From assembly GCF_000835495.1 (NCBI RefSeq), contig NW_015622541.1, positions 6,200,001 through 6,264,000 of the forward strand: a DNA stretch of 64,000 bases, read 5' to 3'. Both the position numbers and the translations under genes were made by a program. This document shows, piece after piece, positions 34,162 to 45,749 of the stretch. Source of the DNA: Cladophialophora immunda (taxonomy: Eukaryota > Ascomycota > Eurotiomycetes > Chaetothyriales > Herpotrichiellaceae). The notes below the pieces were generated by a model. The model saw nothing but the letters and a program-made list of their open reading frames with translations, was not told where the DNA came from and did not search any database. Each line of letters begins with the position of its first letter. The stretch's first letter is position 1.

Positions 34162-35244
34162 TTAGGACGTCTGCTCTATCATGTCTGAATGCATCAGGGC
34201 CAATTCGGGAATAATCAAGCTCTCAATTTCCATGCCTTCCGTCACGGTACCTCCCTCCAAATCGTGAGGTTCCGGCCCGTGCTTTCGCTCTGCCTTGCCC
34301 ACCAGTGCCTCCACTCCAGAAAAGCTTTTGGATCGCCTCGTCTTTGGGACCCGGATCCATCTCTCTCCTCCATCGCGTGTAATGAAGACGACCTCCCACT
34401 TGCGGGTGGTGAGCAGATTGCCAATCACGAGGTCATGCTGATAGCGCTCCAAAGCTTGTTCGGCCTTGGTCACCAGAAGGTCCGGGTTGGTTTCCAGCTT
34501 GAAGCTGACAATCATGCTGCCTTTGGGAGCCCAGGTATGCACCAAATTACTGAGGAATTTCGGGACCGGATCCAAATTGATGACCAACTGGCGGCTGGCG
34601 CCCCCTTCACGAGACTGGATCTTATGCTCTTCCATCCGATCCCTCGGGATGAAGAAGTCAGAGACGGCGGCAGCCAGGTAGAAAAGCGCCCGATTTCCGA
34701 GGGGACGCATAATGACGGCAAGGCTGCGAAGTTCGAACATGTATTCGGTGACTGTAGTAAAAGGCAGAAGCAACAGCAACCGATTATGCTTGGCCAGCTG
34801 ATATTGCTTTAGAACTCGGCGCATCTTCTCTTGATATTCTTTTCGGACCACAACTCGTTCCCCATCTTCGGATTCCTCCATGAAATCGAGGAAACAGTTG
34901 GTGCTGTGACTGTAGTGCCTCGAATAAGGCAGGAGACTGAATTGCCGATGTAAGAAGATGACGGCATAGCCTTCCTGCAAGAAGTATTCGGCGGACGTGG
35001 CTCCTCGAGTACCGGCGGAGAAATTGTCGATGAAGCGCACTGTTTGATTCTCGAGCGGAACAGTTGTCCCTCCAGAAGTGACTAGGGCGATCCGGCGGTT
35101 CGGCGCATTTTCCAAATGATACTGAATGAACTCCCGGGCCAGCGTCTCGTGGTTGGCCAGAGACTTGGGAGCTGGATTGTTCTGGAAATAGGCGATTTCA
35201 GCTTCTTCATGAGCTGTAGTTCCATTGGGGTTGTCTGGAGGCAT
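34162..35244 (-). CDS. CAB2: Phosphopantothenate-cysteine ligase
   Basis: Second enzyme after pantothenate kinase in coenzyme A synthesis: it couples 4'-phosphopantothenate to cysteine, using CTP or ATP. One exon, 360 aa, ATG MPPDNPNG. The nucleotide-binding start is RIALVTSGGTTVPLE (51-65), followed by VRFIDNFSAGTRGATSAE, the invariant eukaryotic PPCS segment. ALFYLAAAVSDFFIP and LVINLDPVPKFLSNL are further signatures, and MIVSFKLETNP and VIGNLLTTRK complete the fold. Length agrees with yeast Cab2 and human PPCS. The ~30-residue Asn/Pro-rich N-terminal tail is usual in fungi. Confidence 0.95.
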   Translation of the reverse strand: MPPDNPNGTTAHEEAEIAYFQNNPAPKSLANHETLAREFIQYHLENAPNRRIALVTSGGTTVPLENQTVRFIDNFSAGTRGATSAEYFLQEGYAVIFLHRQFSLLPYSRHYSHSTNCFLDFMEESEDGERVVVRKEYQEKMRRVLKQYQLAKHNRLLLLLPFTTVTEYMFELRSLAVIMRPLGNRALFYLAAAVSDFFIPRDRMEEHKIQSREGGASRQLVINLDPVPKFLSNLVHTWAPKGSMIVSFKLETNPDLLVTKAEQALERYQHDLVIGNLLTTRKWEVVFITRDGGERWIRVPKTRRSKSFSGVEALVGKAERKHGPEPHDLEGGTVTEGMEIESLIIPELALMHSDMIEQTS

Positions 35245-36545
35245 GGTGGCGGTTTGGTGATCTTGTCACAGCTGGCGTGATGCGGTAATTTGGTAGAGCT
35301 TGGCCGATCAAAGCAAACCGGCCGCAGGCAGAGAGGGTCGGTTTTCAAGCTGAGTTGAAACAACTCGCGTCTAGGGGTTATACCTGCTCTGTATGCCGAA
35401 TGTGTCAAGGGCTGTGAAAAAGATGAATGATTAATTTTGGCGAGATAGTTTATCTTTCATGTGGCCCGAAGATTGTCGGTGACTTTGAGTATGAGAAGTG
35501 CAGCGCAAACTCCATCCTCAGTGTCGTTTATACGGGAGAATAGACATTTTCACATCAATGTCACTCGAAACAGGTGGCATTGATTGTTGCCACACCGTAT
35601 GGAGTACAGGCTTCTACATGCCGCAAGATGTAAAGACTCCTACAAGATCTGAGGACATCCTCGAGTGTGTATTATCGGTATCACCTTCAAGCTGCTTTGT
35701 CCTCGCGGTGATTTCGTGCCGAGGTTCGGGGTTGCGCTGCTGGAAGCAATACGTCATAGCTCGCTTGAGGGAACTCATATCACGTGGATGTGCCGAGTGT
35801 CACGTGTCAAGGAAAGCAAGGCGAACGGCAAGGCTGATTTCTCCCCAGCAACCGATTCTCGAAGTTGCCCCTTCGTGACCTCTCGTATTCGGATCTCATT
35901 ATGAACTCCACTAATCTCGATGCCCGACGTGGCCAGCCAGGCCCGAGTCATCTACGAGGTACAGAACCGTTCATCACGGGTACCCTAGCCTGTCGAAATG
36001 TTGGAATTTGTTTCGATCCCTTCCAAGAGCTAAGACGTTTCAGGGCCATTGTGCGGATTCGCGTCGATCAACCATTCATACCAGGCCCAATTAGGTTGTA
36101 TGCAGCGCAAGGCACCCACGAGGCGTCTTTGTCCCTGCCGAAATGAAGGGTATTCCCGTTGTGCCTCAGTCTTGTTTCTATTGAAGTCTCCTGGCGACAG
36201 ATCTCAACATACTCCTCCAAAGCTGCGTACCAACGGCGTCACTAGAGCATCTGATGGATTTTCTCCTCGCGTATTCCGCATGTGGCTATACGTGGCTACT
36301 TTAGAGTGGGCATATTCGCGGGCTGTCTTCGATTTTGCGCTCCCCTGAAGGCGGTACGCGCTCGAAGATCATACGGTCTTTTGTGGCGCCGAACTATGAA
36401 CTGCTAACAGATTTCTCCTTATTTATCTCGACTTCAACTTCCCAGCATTTAAACGCTCATAATCCCGCCGTTTACCTCTTGACCACAAGCTCCTCTGATC
36501 TCTTCCTGCAACCTTCGACGTTAACAAAAACGAAAGTCTGGAGCC
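35245..36545. promoter_or_regulatory. Divergent upstream region: CAB2 / RTA1-like gene
   Basis: A 1.3-kb interval between two divergent starts; no gene recognised. TATTTATCT near 36420 could be an AT-rich promoter element for the RTA1-like gene. Confidence 0.4.
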
Positions 36546-37763
36546 ATGGCTTCTTCAGAGATATCGTACTGGTGGTATAAGCCAACCAAAGGTGTCTCCA
36601 TTGCGTTTGCTGTTCTCTTCTTCATTTCTGGAGTCCTCCATGCGTGGCAGAACAATCTCAAATACAGAGGCTCGTGGCGCATTGGCTTTCTCTTCCCATG
36701 GGCGGCAGCACTATTTGTCGCGGGCCTCGCAACTCGAGAATATGGTGCCTATCATACCGATGATCTCGGCGTATTTGTTGCCAGTACGGTTTTGTTGGTG
36801 AGTCTTTAACGTGTTTGAGATCATCTTTCGTGTTTCAACACGCATCCCATACCAGCTTACATCAAGCTCGGCTAACAGTTCTATAGTTCATCGCTCCACC
36901 AGTCTACAATGGCGCAGACTACTTCATATTCGGGAGGCTGTTGTACTATATCCCCTATCTGTCTCCTCTTCACCCAGGCCGCGTCTGGACCACATTCGTC
37001 GCATTGGATCTTGTCGACGGAATAATTGCCGGTAATGGAGCATCCTACGCAGCGAATTCCGACAACAGTGTGTCAAAGATCAAAATGGGCATCGTTCTGG
37101 TCAAAGTGTCCCTATTCCTCCTGCTGGGCATGTAAGTTTCTGCGATCCGAAGAGAACTCGAGCTCTCCTGCACTTGAATCCTGTGCCTACGAATGGAGAC
37201 TGACATCAGTTTGCAGGTTTCTCGGCTTTGTATACTTGATAGTCATCTTCCACAGACGATGTGTCGCCGCCAATGTCTTTACGCATAAAGTCAAGGTTGT
37301 CGTGTACTCGCTCTACGCCTCAGGCTTCCTAATCCTCATCCGCAACACCTTTCGCACCGCGTCGTTCTTCTATCCACCAGATTCGACTGCCAATGGAAAA
37401 GAATGGATCTTTTGGGTACTAGAGGTCGTCCCTATGCTCTTCAACACCTATCTCATGAACGTCTTTCCGCCCTTGAAATATCTCCCGCACAACCACAAGA
37501 TATACCTGGCTGTGGATGGCAAAACAGAGATCGAAGGACCGGGCATGGTCGAGAATAGGCCATTCATTCTGACACTGATTGATCCGTTCGACCTCGTCGG
37601 GCTGGTAACGGGACAGGATAACAAGAATAGATTTTGGGAGCATGATGGCATTGGTGGCCCAGGAGGATCGGCACGACGTGGAATGGGAGATGACAACGAA
37701 CTAGGAAGGACCATGAAGGGAGACCACAGCAAAGCACGAGTACAAGATAGAGAAGTTGCTTGA
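36546..37763 (+). CDS. RTA1-like (lipid-translocating exporter family) membrane protein
   Basis: Seven-span protein of the fungal RTA1/RSB1 family, linked in yeast to resistance to 7-aminocholesterol and to sphingoid-base release. Exons 36546-36797, 36887-37131 and 37217-37763 give 347 aa. Family markers: AFAVLFFISGVLHAW in span 1, FIAPPVYNGADYFIFGRLL directly after intron 1, LDLVDGIIAGNGAS, and YASGFLILIRNTFRTASFF with EVVPMLFNTYLMNVFPPLKYL near the end. The final ~100 residues are a polar cytosolic tail (IGGPGGSARRG). The specific substrate is unknown. Confidence 0.93.
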
Positions 37764-38341
37764 ACAGCTCGCCAGAGGCGTGTCGCGATAGGGTTAGGCG
37801 CGTGATGGAAGCTTGTTTGGGTTTACAACGATGCCTTGTATTTAAATTAGAGTGAGGGTATTGCGATAGAAACGCGTTTTGGATTTGGACAACAACCACT
37901 GGTGCTCGTCTTCTCGGTACATGCCAGAAGTATCAGATATACGAGTCCCGAGTGCTCGGTTCGAAGTAACAGAGATGCCCAAGCCTCGGAAACGGCGGCC
38001 CGGGGCCAACCCTCAGGGGAGAATGCTCGTTAAAGCCTTGCAGCGAATGACCTGCGCGAGTGCCAAGCTCTTCCATCATCCTCAGCTCAGTCTCCACGCC
38101 CCTCGACACATCTTTACCAACTTCGTATGCTCAGACTTGCGTCACGGATTTCTTCGCCGGCGCTGACACTCGGTGTCGTCATGGTTCACACGGACTCGGC
38201 CAGAGTGCGCGCGATGCTGCAAAGCTTGCCCGACTGATTTATGCCTTCCCCCTGCCTCGCATTTTTTGCTCTGTGCCAAACTAATTCTCCATCACCCTGT
38301 TCGCACTCGACGATAACCTGGTGAAGCCTGCCTATAACAAG
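37764..38341. other. Intergenic spacer
   Basis: A 578-bp spacer between the RTA1-like gene and the small protein gene. No gene recognised; it should contain the promoter of the latter. Confidence 0.4.
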
Positions 38342-38754
38342 ATGACCGACCGAACGCAAGGCAAAACTCACGAGGCCGTAGGCGATGTGAAATCCGTTTT
38401 GAAGGGAGTCAAGGGCCTGGGAGACACTATCCGTGGCTCGGTCAACGAGTCGATCGATACAGCCTTCAATGACCGGGAGGGAGAAGTCAAAAACAAAGCG
38501 GTCAAGGAGAAGGGAGAGGCAGACATACAGCGGGCTGATCAACGCTTCGGTACGAACTACCATTGGCAGCGCCCGTAGTGGTTATGCTGACGGGTTGGCA
38601 ATCAGGAGGAACGACCACTTCAGGAACAAGACATGCAGCAGGGGGCACAACCACTGGCGCAGGTGCGCATTCTGGAGGTGTTGGGAATATGAGCAGCACT
38701 GTACCCCAAACAGGTCTTGGTGGTGAACCAACGACGACCAGGGAGAGATTCTGA
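38342..38754 (+). CDS. Small Gly/Thr-rich protein, CsbD/stress-type appearance
   Basis: Exons 38342-38549 and 38606-38754 (56-nt intron, GTACGA..ATCAG with a GCTGAC branch site) give 118 aa. The N-terminal half is charged and helical (KTHEAVGDVKSVLKGVKGLG, EGEVKNKAVKEKGEAD), like small fungal CsbD-like or LEA-type stress proteins. The spliced C-terminal half is a Gly/Thr/Ser-rich tail (GGTTTSGTRHAAGGTTTGAG). Without splicing the frame ends soon after NYHWQRP. The frame extends upstream only to a non-ATG codon at 38321. The family is a guess from composition. Confidence 0.6.
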
Positions 38755-39347
38755 GTTCATGAAGGATGGCAAAAGATGTCTTATCCATTGATTGGTCAAG
38801 CAGATGATCGAGTCGCGACGGCTGATATGGCAACTCCCAACATACAGAGACCTGGTCTGGTGAGCTTGGAGCCACGAAGCACGCCGAACTGTCCCTTTGC
38901 CTGTAACAGGAAAAAACCAAAGTGTTCAGAGAACGCAGAACCCCTTCCAACGCATTGCAACGCGGGACTTGGCGAGATGAATCTCTATCAGTGCATCCCA
39001 CGTTCCTTAGTCCTCCCCCTTCGACTCGTGATTCACTTCTAGTGTTGCTGTTTTTTTTTCTAACCCAGGAGCGACGCACGCTCGATCTCTCCTTTTTCCA
39101 GCATCCACTGTCCCAGGCTTTCATGACGACGCTTCCGAGACGTCGATAACTGGCAATCACGCCTGGTCAAAAACTCTTCACCTTCCTGTCTAGTCAGCCT
39201 CGCCCTCAATCTCTTCGCTCAGCGACGTTCTGTAAGGTACATTTTCAAATTTCTCATTTTGAATGAGCACAGTTTCTTACGCAGAGCTGCAGTGATCAAG
39301 TGTCTCCGTCTGTTCGCTCTTGCCTCCTTTCCACAGCGCTTGGAGAC
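38755..39347. promoter_or_regulatory. Upstream region of the P-loop ATPase gene
   Basis: A 593-bp spacer. No gene recognised. A T-run of nine at about 39050 precedes CT-rich sequence typical of fungal promoters. Confidence 0.4.
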
Positions 39348-42009
39348 ATGGCAGGTTCTGGTGCGGAAGACGAATTTGGCTTCCGACTTCTCCAGTCACG
39401 AAACATGTCCATTTCCACTTCTGCAGAAAGCGATGACAGCAGCCAACCTGACTCGTCTCTCTCAACATTGCGACGCTTCCCTAACCCCTTCTCAGCAGCT
39501 GCTTCGGCATTTGGAGTAAGCATTCGTACGCTCAAGATGATTTTAGACTGGTGCTGATACAATCCAGGCAATATTCCAGCCCCCAGGCAGAACCTCTCCC
39601 TCCATGGACCAACACTTCCTTAGTGACGCCCCTCGCCTTGGAAGTCAACCTGTGGGTATCTGTTCTCAAGATGCCAGCTTTCCGTCCCGTTCACACGAGT
39701 TCCAAAGAGAGACTGCGTTGCTCCTCAACACAATTGAGATGGCGGATGAGCAAAGAGCAGAAAAAACCCGCGGATACTTTCAGCTGATGCAAGGTCTTCC
39801 GGAAAGTGCCTCTAATGGTCACCGTGCTGCCCAGATAGAAGAAACCAAGACGACTCCGCTGTTTTCCAATCACGTTCAGAAGGTTCTGAGGAGTCGTATC
39901 ACGGGTGCCGGTGCACCCAATGACGCTCCTTTCCCTCAGTATGGCCTTCTAGGCATACGTGAGCAGACCTACAATTCCTATTTGCCAGATGCAACCGAGA
40001 CTTTGTCACCTGATGACAATTTCATCTTTGCCAACATGAATGCGCCCTGGTCCTCCTTTATCTGCGGCTCACAAGGAGCTGGCAAGAGTCACTCGCTCTC
40101 TTGCCTGTTGGAGAACTCACTGTTGGCTTCATCCCCAGCAGGAGAGAATCCAAATCCTCTTGCTGGACTCGTCTTTCACTATGACAAGTTCACAAGTAGT
40201 GAGAGCACGCAGTTCTGCGAGGCGGCATATTTGTGCTCGTCGGGAATTCCTGTGCGGGTTCTTGTCTCCCCGAGCAACATCCATGCGATGCACAAGCTCT
40301 ACAGAAACCTTCCCGGAATGCCTAGAGATGCTCCACGTCCGGAAGTCATCCCACTCTTTTTCCAAGAAAACCAACTCAATGTCACACGCTTGATGACGTT
40401 GATGGCTGTCGACGACAAGGTCAAGGTGCCACTGTACATGGAAGTCCTTTTCAAGGTACTCCGTGATATGACAGCTGAAAAAAAGGGCGCTGGAGGCGTG
40501 GATTACCTCGACTTTAAGGCCCGATTGTCCAGAAAGGGATTCAATTCCGCACAAAACGGACCGCTCAGACTACGTCTAGAAGTGCTCGAGTCTTTCCTTG
40601 CACACAAAGACCAGCCTGCGGAATCCGAAGCCCGCCTGAGGGACATGTTCAAGTCTGCTCAAGGGAGCCTCACCATCGTCGATTTGAGTTGCCCTTTCGT
40701 TAGCGAGAACGATGCTTGTGCGCTCTTCACGATTTGCCTCTCAATTTTCATGGAGAACCGCGCTGACTGCGGTCGTGTCATCGCGCTCGATGAAGCTCAC
40801 AAGGTGGGTCATGACTCCTCTCTTTCACGTCTACTAACTATCTGTGCCCTTTATAGTTCCTGACAAGGTCGGGAGAGGCTGAAAAGCTCACGGATGAGTT
40901 GACATCGATTGTTCGTCAACAACGCCACCTCGCTTCACGCATTATTGTGTCGACACAGGAACCGACACTCGCGCCCCGACTCATTGATCTCTGCAACGTC
41001 TGCATCGTTCACCGATTCAGTTCACCTGCGTGGTTTGAAATGCTACGAGACCATCTTGCTGGTGCCAGCCGCCACAAGAGGTGCGACAATGCAGAGTTGT
41101 TCGAGACGATAGTTGGCTTAGAGACCGGAGAAGCGCTAATATTCTGTCCTGCGGCTTTGTTTGATGTATACAATGGCAATGTGCACATGTTGAAAGACGC
41201 ATTCATCAGAGCCCGCATCAGAAACCGCGTGACCGCTGATGGTGGAAAGAGCATCTTAGCTTCTGACGAGATGCAGACTGATGAACGTACGGAGATCCTG
41301 ACCAAGGAACTAATTCGACCGTTTGCGGAGCCGATGCCGATGGTAGCTTGGGGCAAACAGTCTGTCAACCAGCCAGCCAGGAAGTTAAGTAAAGCAGAAC
41401 GTCGCGTGGTCATGGCTGGACGCGTGACGAAGAGCCAAACTGGCCTGTCTCAGTCTAACAATTTAAGAAAAGGTCTGACATATGCGCAAGCACAAGGCTG
41501 GCAGCAAGAGGGGTTACCAGTTCCAACAGCACCTGTTGGACACAACCCAGTGCAAGGACCGACTCGAGATCCACCACTACATTCTGTCCAGGGTACACTG
41601 GAGAGCCTAGGGCAAGGTCCACTGTCCGGTAGACCACTCCCTACTGATGTAGGTGACGTTTTTGCCAGTGCTCCTTCTTTTGTTCCATTGGATACAGCAT
41701 TTGAGTCCAGCACGGATGCCAGTCGACATAACCTCAGGTCCCACTTATGCAACACAGCCTCAGAATTTCTCCACCGAAATCCCGCGTCGATCAAATTCGA
41801 AGATGTACGGAGTGAAGCAGCGCGGTGTGCAGGTTTGCATGAGAAGTTTTTTGCAGACACTAAATGGAAGACCTGGTCTAGAAGAGTAATCAATGAGAGG
41901 GTGGTAAGTGGGGAATTGTATCTGTCGAAGATGGCTTCCGGTCGCTGACTTGAGCTGTTAGATGGAGCATGTCCAGACACGTGGGATACCAATGCCAATA
42001 CGCTACTAG
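39348..42009 (+). CDS. Large P-loop NTPase, HerA/FtsK-like in appearance
   Basis: Exons 39348-39515, 39568-40803, 40857-41903 and 41962-42009. The last join (GTAAGT..CTGAC..GTTAG) changes the C terminus to MEHVQTRGIPMPIRY; without it the frame stops at 41948. Walker A is CGSQGAGKSHS (about 222) and Walker B is RVIALDEAHK (about 459), directly followed after splicing by FLTRSGEAEKLTDELTSIVR and IIVSTQEPTLAPRLIDLCN. Walker B + DEAHK + 'ST(Q)xP' sensor order is that of the HerA/FtsK/VirB4 pumping-ATPase clade; this assignment is inferred. Homologous fungal proteins are mostly annotated only as P-loop hydrolases. The N-terminal ~150 residues are Ser/Gln-rich, and the C-terminal ~200 residues are low-complexity before a short helical end. 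Role unknown. Confidence 0.82.
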
Positions 42010-42835
42010 ACCTTTCTGTTGAGTGTCGTCGAACCCAGGTCCTCGAATCTGCTTGGCAGGATCACGGCTACTATCACGCGACCAGTCTTCGGACTCAGCA
42101 CGGGTGAAGCAATGCAACCAAAAAGTACTTGTGCGTACATACACAGGGGATGGTCTATTACGAAAAGAAGATGCGGGAACAGGACTCTGGCGCGGGGGAG
42201 CAAGCGGGATCAAGGATGGACAAGACTCGATATTGGTATCTTGTCCTACATCTTCAGAGATGGGCCGTGCTGGCTATGAATAGCATTCTCATCGCTGCAA
42301 TTTTGCCATTGCGGCTGGCTTCATCGATGCCTATCTCGGATACAGAAAGTACATGGTACACGACATGTACTTGCTTAGCTCATCAATAGCAACCACATAA
42401 TGTCAACGAAACTTCAAGCTTGAGATGAAGACTCTGGGGCTCGGAATGTGTGAAGTTTGCTTCATGGGTAGCCACCTTGATACAGACACAAGGCTGGTTT
42501 GGTTCAGGAGAACATGCCGACGGGAAGGGACAGCGATCACGTGTGATGATCGATCCAAGATGCGTTTATCCTCGAATGATACTATCCCACGGGCAGAAGT
42601 GACTGTATGCTTCTCCCTCTCCCATTTTCTTCTGTTTTCCTTGTGGGACCGGTTTGCGTTTGCACGGTGCCCCCTTGGAGCCTTGCAGCGGTACGAGTAG
42701 GATATCAGAGCGCCTAGTCTCGTTACCCCCTTGTCGTCTCCATACCAACCGACCCCTGACAGATTGGGGGGGAATAGGGGGGCAAGAAAGTGGTAAGGGT
42801 GACACAGCAGACCACACGCCACCACACGCACCTCC

Positions 42836-42855
42836 ACATCACATCACATCACATC
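42836..42855 (+). repeat. Pentanucleotide repeat ACATC x4
   Basis: Four perfect ACATC units in the ATPase/oxidase spacer. Confidence 0.9.
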
Positions 42856-43081
42856 AAAATATTGATATCATATCGCGCCAACGGCATCACGGTAACGACT
42901 CCGCGATAACGCCTCAACAGACCAGACCTATCCTATCGACCATTCCGACAGACGAGAACGAGACGGAATGGACGGACCGTTGACAAGCTCAACTACTACT
43001 ATTACCACTCGGTACCCGGACTCGGTCCTCCATCGATTATGATTTGCATTGTTGCGCCGTGTAACCCCAGGCGCGGGATGA

Positions 43082-43101
43082 GATGGGATGGGATGGGATG
43101 G
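43082..43101 (+). repeat. Pentanucleotide repeat GATGG x4
   Basis: Four perfect GATGG units, preceded by an imperfect copy (GGGATGA). Confidence 0.9.
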
Positions 43102-43244
43102 ACATGGTCTGATCGCACCCACGGCGCAATTTAAAACAAATCAAATGGCCGGCCTGTCCGTGCGTTTCACGGAAATTTCCTCCCACAGCCCCCCCTTGTC
43201 GTTTTCATTTTGAACCAAAAAGGAAAAAAGCTTGATTACCGAGT

Positions 43245-43280
43245 ACTGGCACTGGCACTGGCACTGGCACTGGCACTGGC
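43245..43280 (+). repeat. Hexanucleotide repeat ACTGGC x6
   Basis: Six perfect ACTGGC units, followed by the related TGACTGGGTGAGTGGGTGGG, about 515 bp beyond the multicopper oxidase stop codon. Confidence 0.92.
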
Positions 43281-43795
43281 TGACTGGGTGAGTGGGTGGG
43301 TAGATACCTTAGGTAACTAGGTATTCGTAGGTAGGGGCTGGGATGGGATAGGGGGTAGGCGTCGCTGGGAGTCATGCCACGAGCCAGGCTTGCAGAGGTG
43401 GCCTTGTCTGCAATCTTGTTTCCTCTGGCCGACGATCTCCATTTGGCGAACAGGACGTTGTTTGTTATTCAGGGAGCGAGGAGAGGATAGGATAGGGAAA
43501 GGTTCACTACACAAAGTGCGAATTTGGGCACAAAAGAAGTGTTTCATGGAGTTGAATGAACCACACTGTACCGAGTCCTCCACGCACTAGTACTTTTCGC
43601 TTCAATGATTACAAGGCAGAAGATCCTCAAAAACGCAAAGCGCTGCTCATTATATAGGGCACACCTCTCACAAAGTATATATCTTCTGTCGTAACCGCAC
43701 CTCTTTCATTGGTATCAAAATGCAAATCCCCAATCCAGAACAATGCCGTAATTAAAAGATTATGATGCGTACAACATGGTCATACACAGGGGGTT

Positions 43796-45749
43796 TTAAG
43801 ATGTTTTGGGGTGCAGCTTGCCCTTCTTCTTGAGCTTGCTGTACACAATCCCGTTGCCATCAGCATATTCGGCGGGCACCTTTGGCCAATCGTCCACGCC
43901 ATCGAGCATAGCCACGGCCATGCCGCCGGCCACGTGTGTTTGGACGTGACAATGGAAGAGAAAGGCGCCGGGGTTCGTGACTTGATAGCGCAGCACCATC
44001 CAGGTGCTGTTGACTTCGTTGGGGGTGGTAGTGTACTAAAGCACAGACGTCAGTTGGAGCAAGCACGTTGGAGTTCGGAAAAGAACTTACCCCATCCCGA
44101 AGAGGTGGGTTTGCAAAGTTGAATGTGCCAGCCGGCAGAGCAGCGGCGGCTTCAGAGACAGTATTCCAGGTCCAGTTTCCGATTCCTTTGCCGAGAACGT
44201 AGGCCTTGTTGGAGTGCTTATGCATCGGGTGAGGTTGCGCAAGAGGACCCTGCGTTTTGATAACCAAGTCGACCCATTGACCACTGTTGGTCTTGAGGAT
44301 GAGATCGCTGGATTCGACGTTGGAGGGATCTTCAAAGAGAAGGGGAGTCTGGTCTTCCAGCTCTGGGGCAAAGGCGTTGACGCCACTGAGAGTCCATTGA
44401 TAAGCGCCGGCCGGTTGCCCAAGTTTCTTGATATTCATCTGGTATGTAACGTCCGCATCCGGAGCTGGTGGCGAGGGGGGATAAGGAGACGCAAGGTTGT
44501 CGTTGAAGGTCACGAGGGTGGTCAAGTTGACCCCGGCAAAGTTCATGGTAGCAAGAGCGTTGGGATCTTCGGACGCGGGTCCATATGAGCCTTTATAGTT
44601 CAGAACAGCGAAGCCGCTGATGACTTGGTTGAGACCGTTGTTGGCCACTCGGATGGAGTACTGGGCCGGAGCCTGATTGAGCTCGATGAGCACAGAGTAT
44701 CGGTCTCCATTATTGACGACGACTTGATCCACGAGAGTTGGGGTCACATAGCCGCCATCCACAGCATACACCCACATCCTGTGTCCGTCGATGGTGAACT
44801 TGAGCAGCTCGTATCCGCCCGGGTTGATGAAGGTCAAGGCCGCAAAGCCCTTGGCAGGATCGACGTCAATTGTAGCCATAGGTCCAGTGGATGGAGTGCA
44901 TGTGAAGTAAGCATCAGACGGAAGAGTATCAATGTGGAAGGTAAAGTTGCCCTGAGTAGCTGGGAGATTGGGAGGTAAGCAGCCTTTGTCGGTGATTTGC
45001 GAAGGGCTGACTGAAGCCAAGAGAGCCGTGACTTTGGGGTTTGTGTAGGCAGTCAACTCATCGCGGCTAAGGCAGTACTGTGAGCCCATACCATTGATGA
45101 TGATCGAGTCAGAGCAAGCAAAATCAATGTTGGCATTCACTTCCTGCTCGTGGAGTTCCTGGGAGGTGTATCTGTTGTAATCGGAGATGAAGATCGGCTG
45201 CAGCTCATCGTCCGCCGCTGACATTAGCTTGATGTAGGCGGGATCGTTGTTGATCAGGGCGAATGGCTTATCATCTTCAGATGCTGGAGAAATAATGATG
45301 GCACCATACAGCCCATCCATCATCTGCGAGCGAGAGTGTGAGTGATAGAAGTATACTCCTGGTGCATCGGCGGTCCACTTGTACAAGAACGATGTGCCTG
45401 GTTCGATTGCAAGCTGTGACAGACCTGGGACGCCATCTGACCATGGAGTGCCTTGCTGAACAATGCCGTGGAAATGGATCGTAGTTGGGTCGGGTAGTTC
45501 ATTGTGAACCAGGAATTCCACGGATTGGCCGACCTTCATCTTCAACGGGGGTCCTGGGAAGGTGCCATTTGTAAGAACCATCTTCTTGGGTGTCCCTCCA
45601 ATGGGTGAATAGTCTTCCCACGTGAGGGTGACTTCGAAATAGACGGTGTCGGACCGCGCATTAAGTGACCTCGATGTCGAAGGGGCAGCGGTACTGAGAA
45701 AAGCGAGCGACAGGAAGGAGAGCACGGCTACTAACCGTGGAAAAGCCAT
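43796..45749 (-). CDS. Secreted laccase-like multicopper oxidase
   Basis: Extracellular blue-copper enzyme that oxidises phenols (or metals) with four-electron reduction of O2 to water. Exons 45749-44091 and 44035-43796 (55-nt intron) give 632 aa. An N-terminal signal peptide is clear ([20 protein letters not shown], cleavage near AAP). All four copper motifs are intact: HFHG (His92, 94), HSHS (His136, 138), HPMHKH (507-512) and HCHVQTH (581-587, Cys582). The type-1 copper axial position is Met592 (AGGM), usually a lower-potential feature. L1 continues as [11 protein letters not shown], like fungal laccases. There are several N-x-S/T sites. The start is ATG MAFPRL; the frame runs farther upstream without a methionine. 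Confidence 0.93.

Larger units (their letters stand above)
42010..43795. other. Intergenic 1.8 kb with several microsatellites
   Basis: Lies between the ATPase gene and the convergent multicopper oxidase gene. No gene recognised. It holds three unrelated short tandem arrays between 42836 and 43280 (listed separately). Confidence 0.45.
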
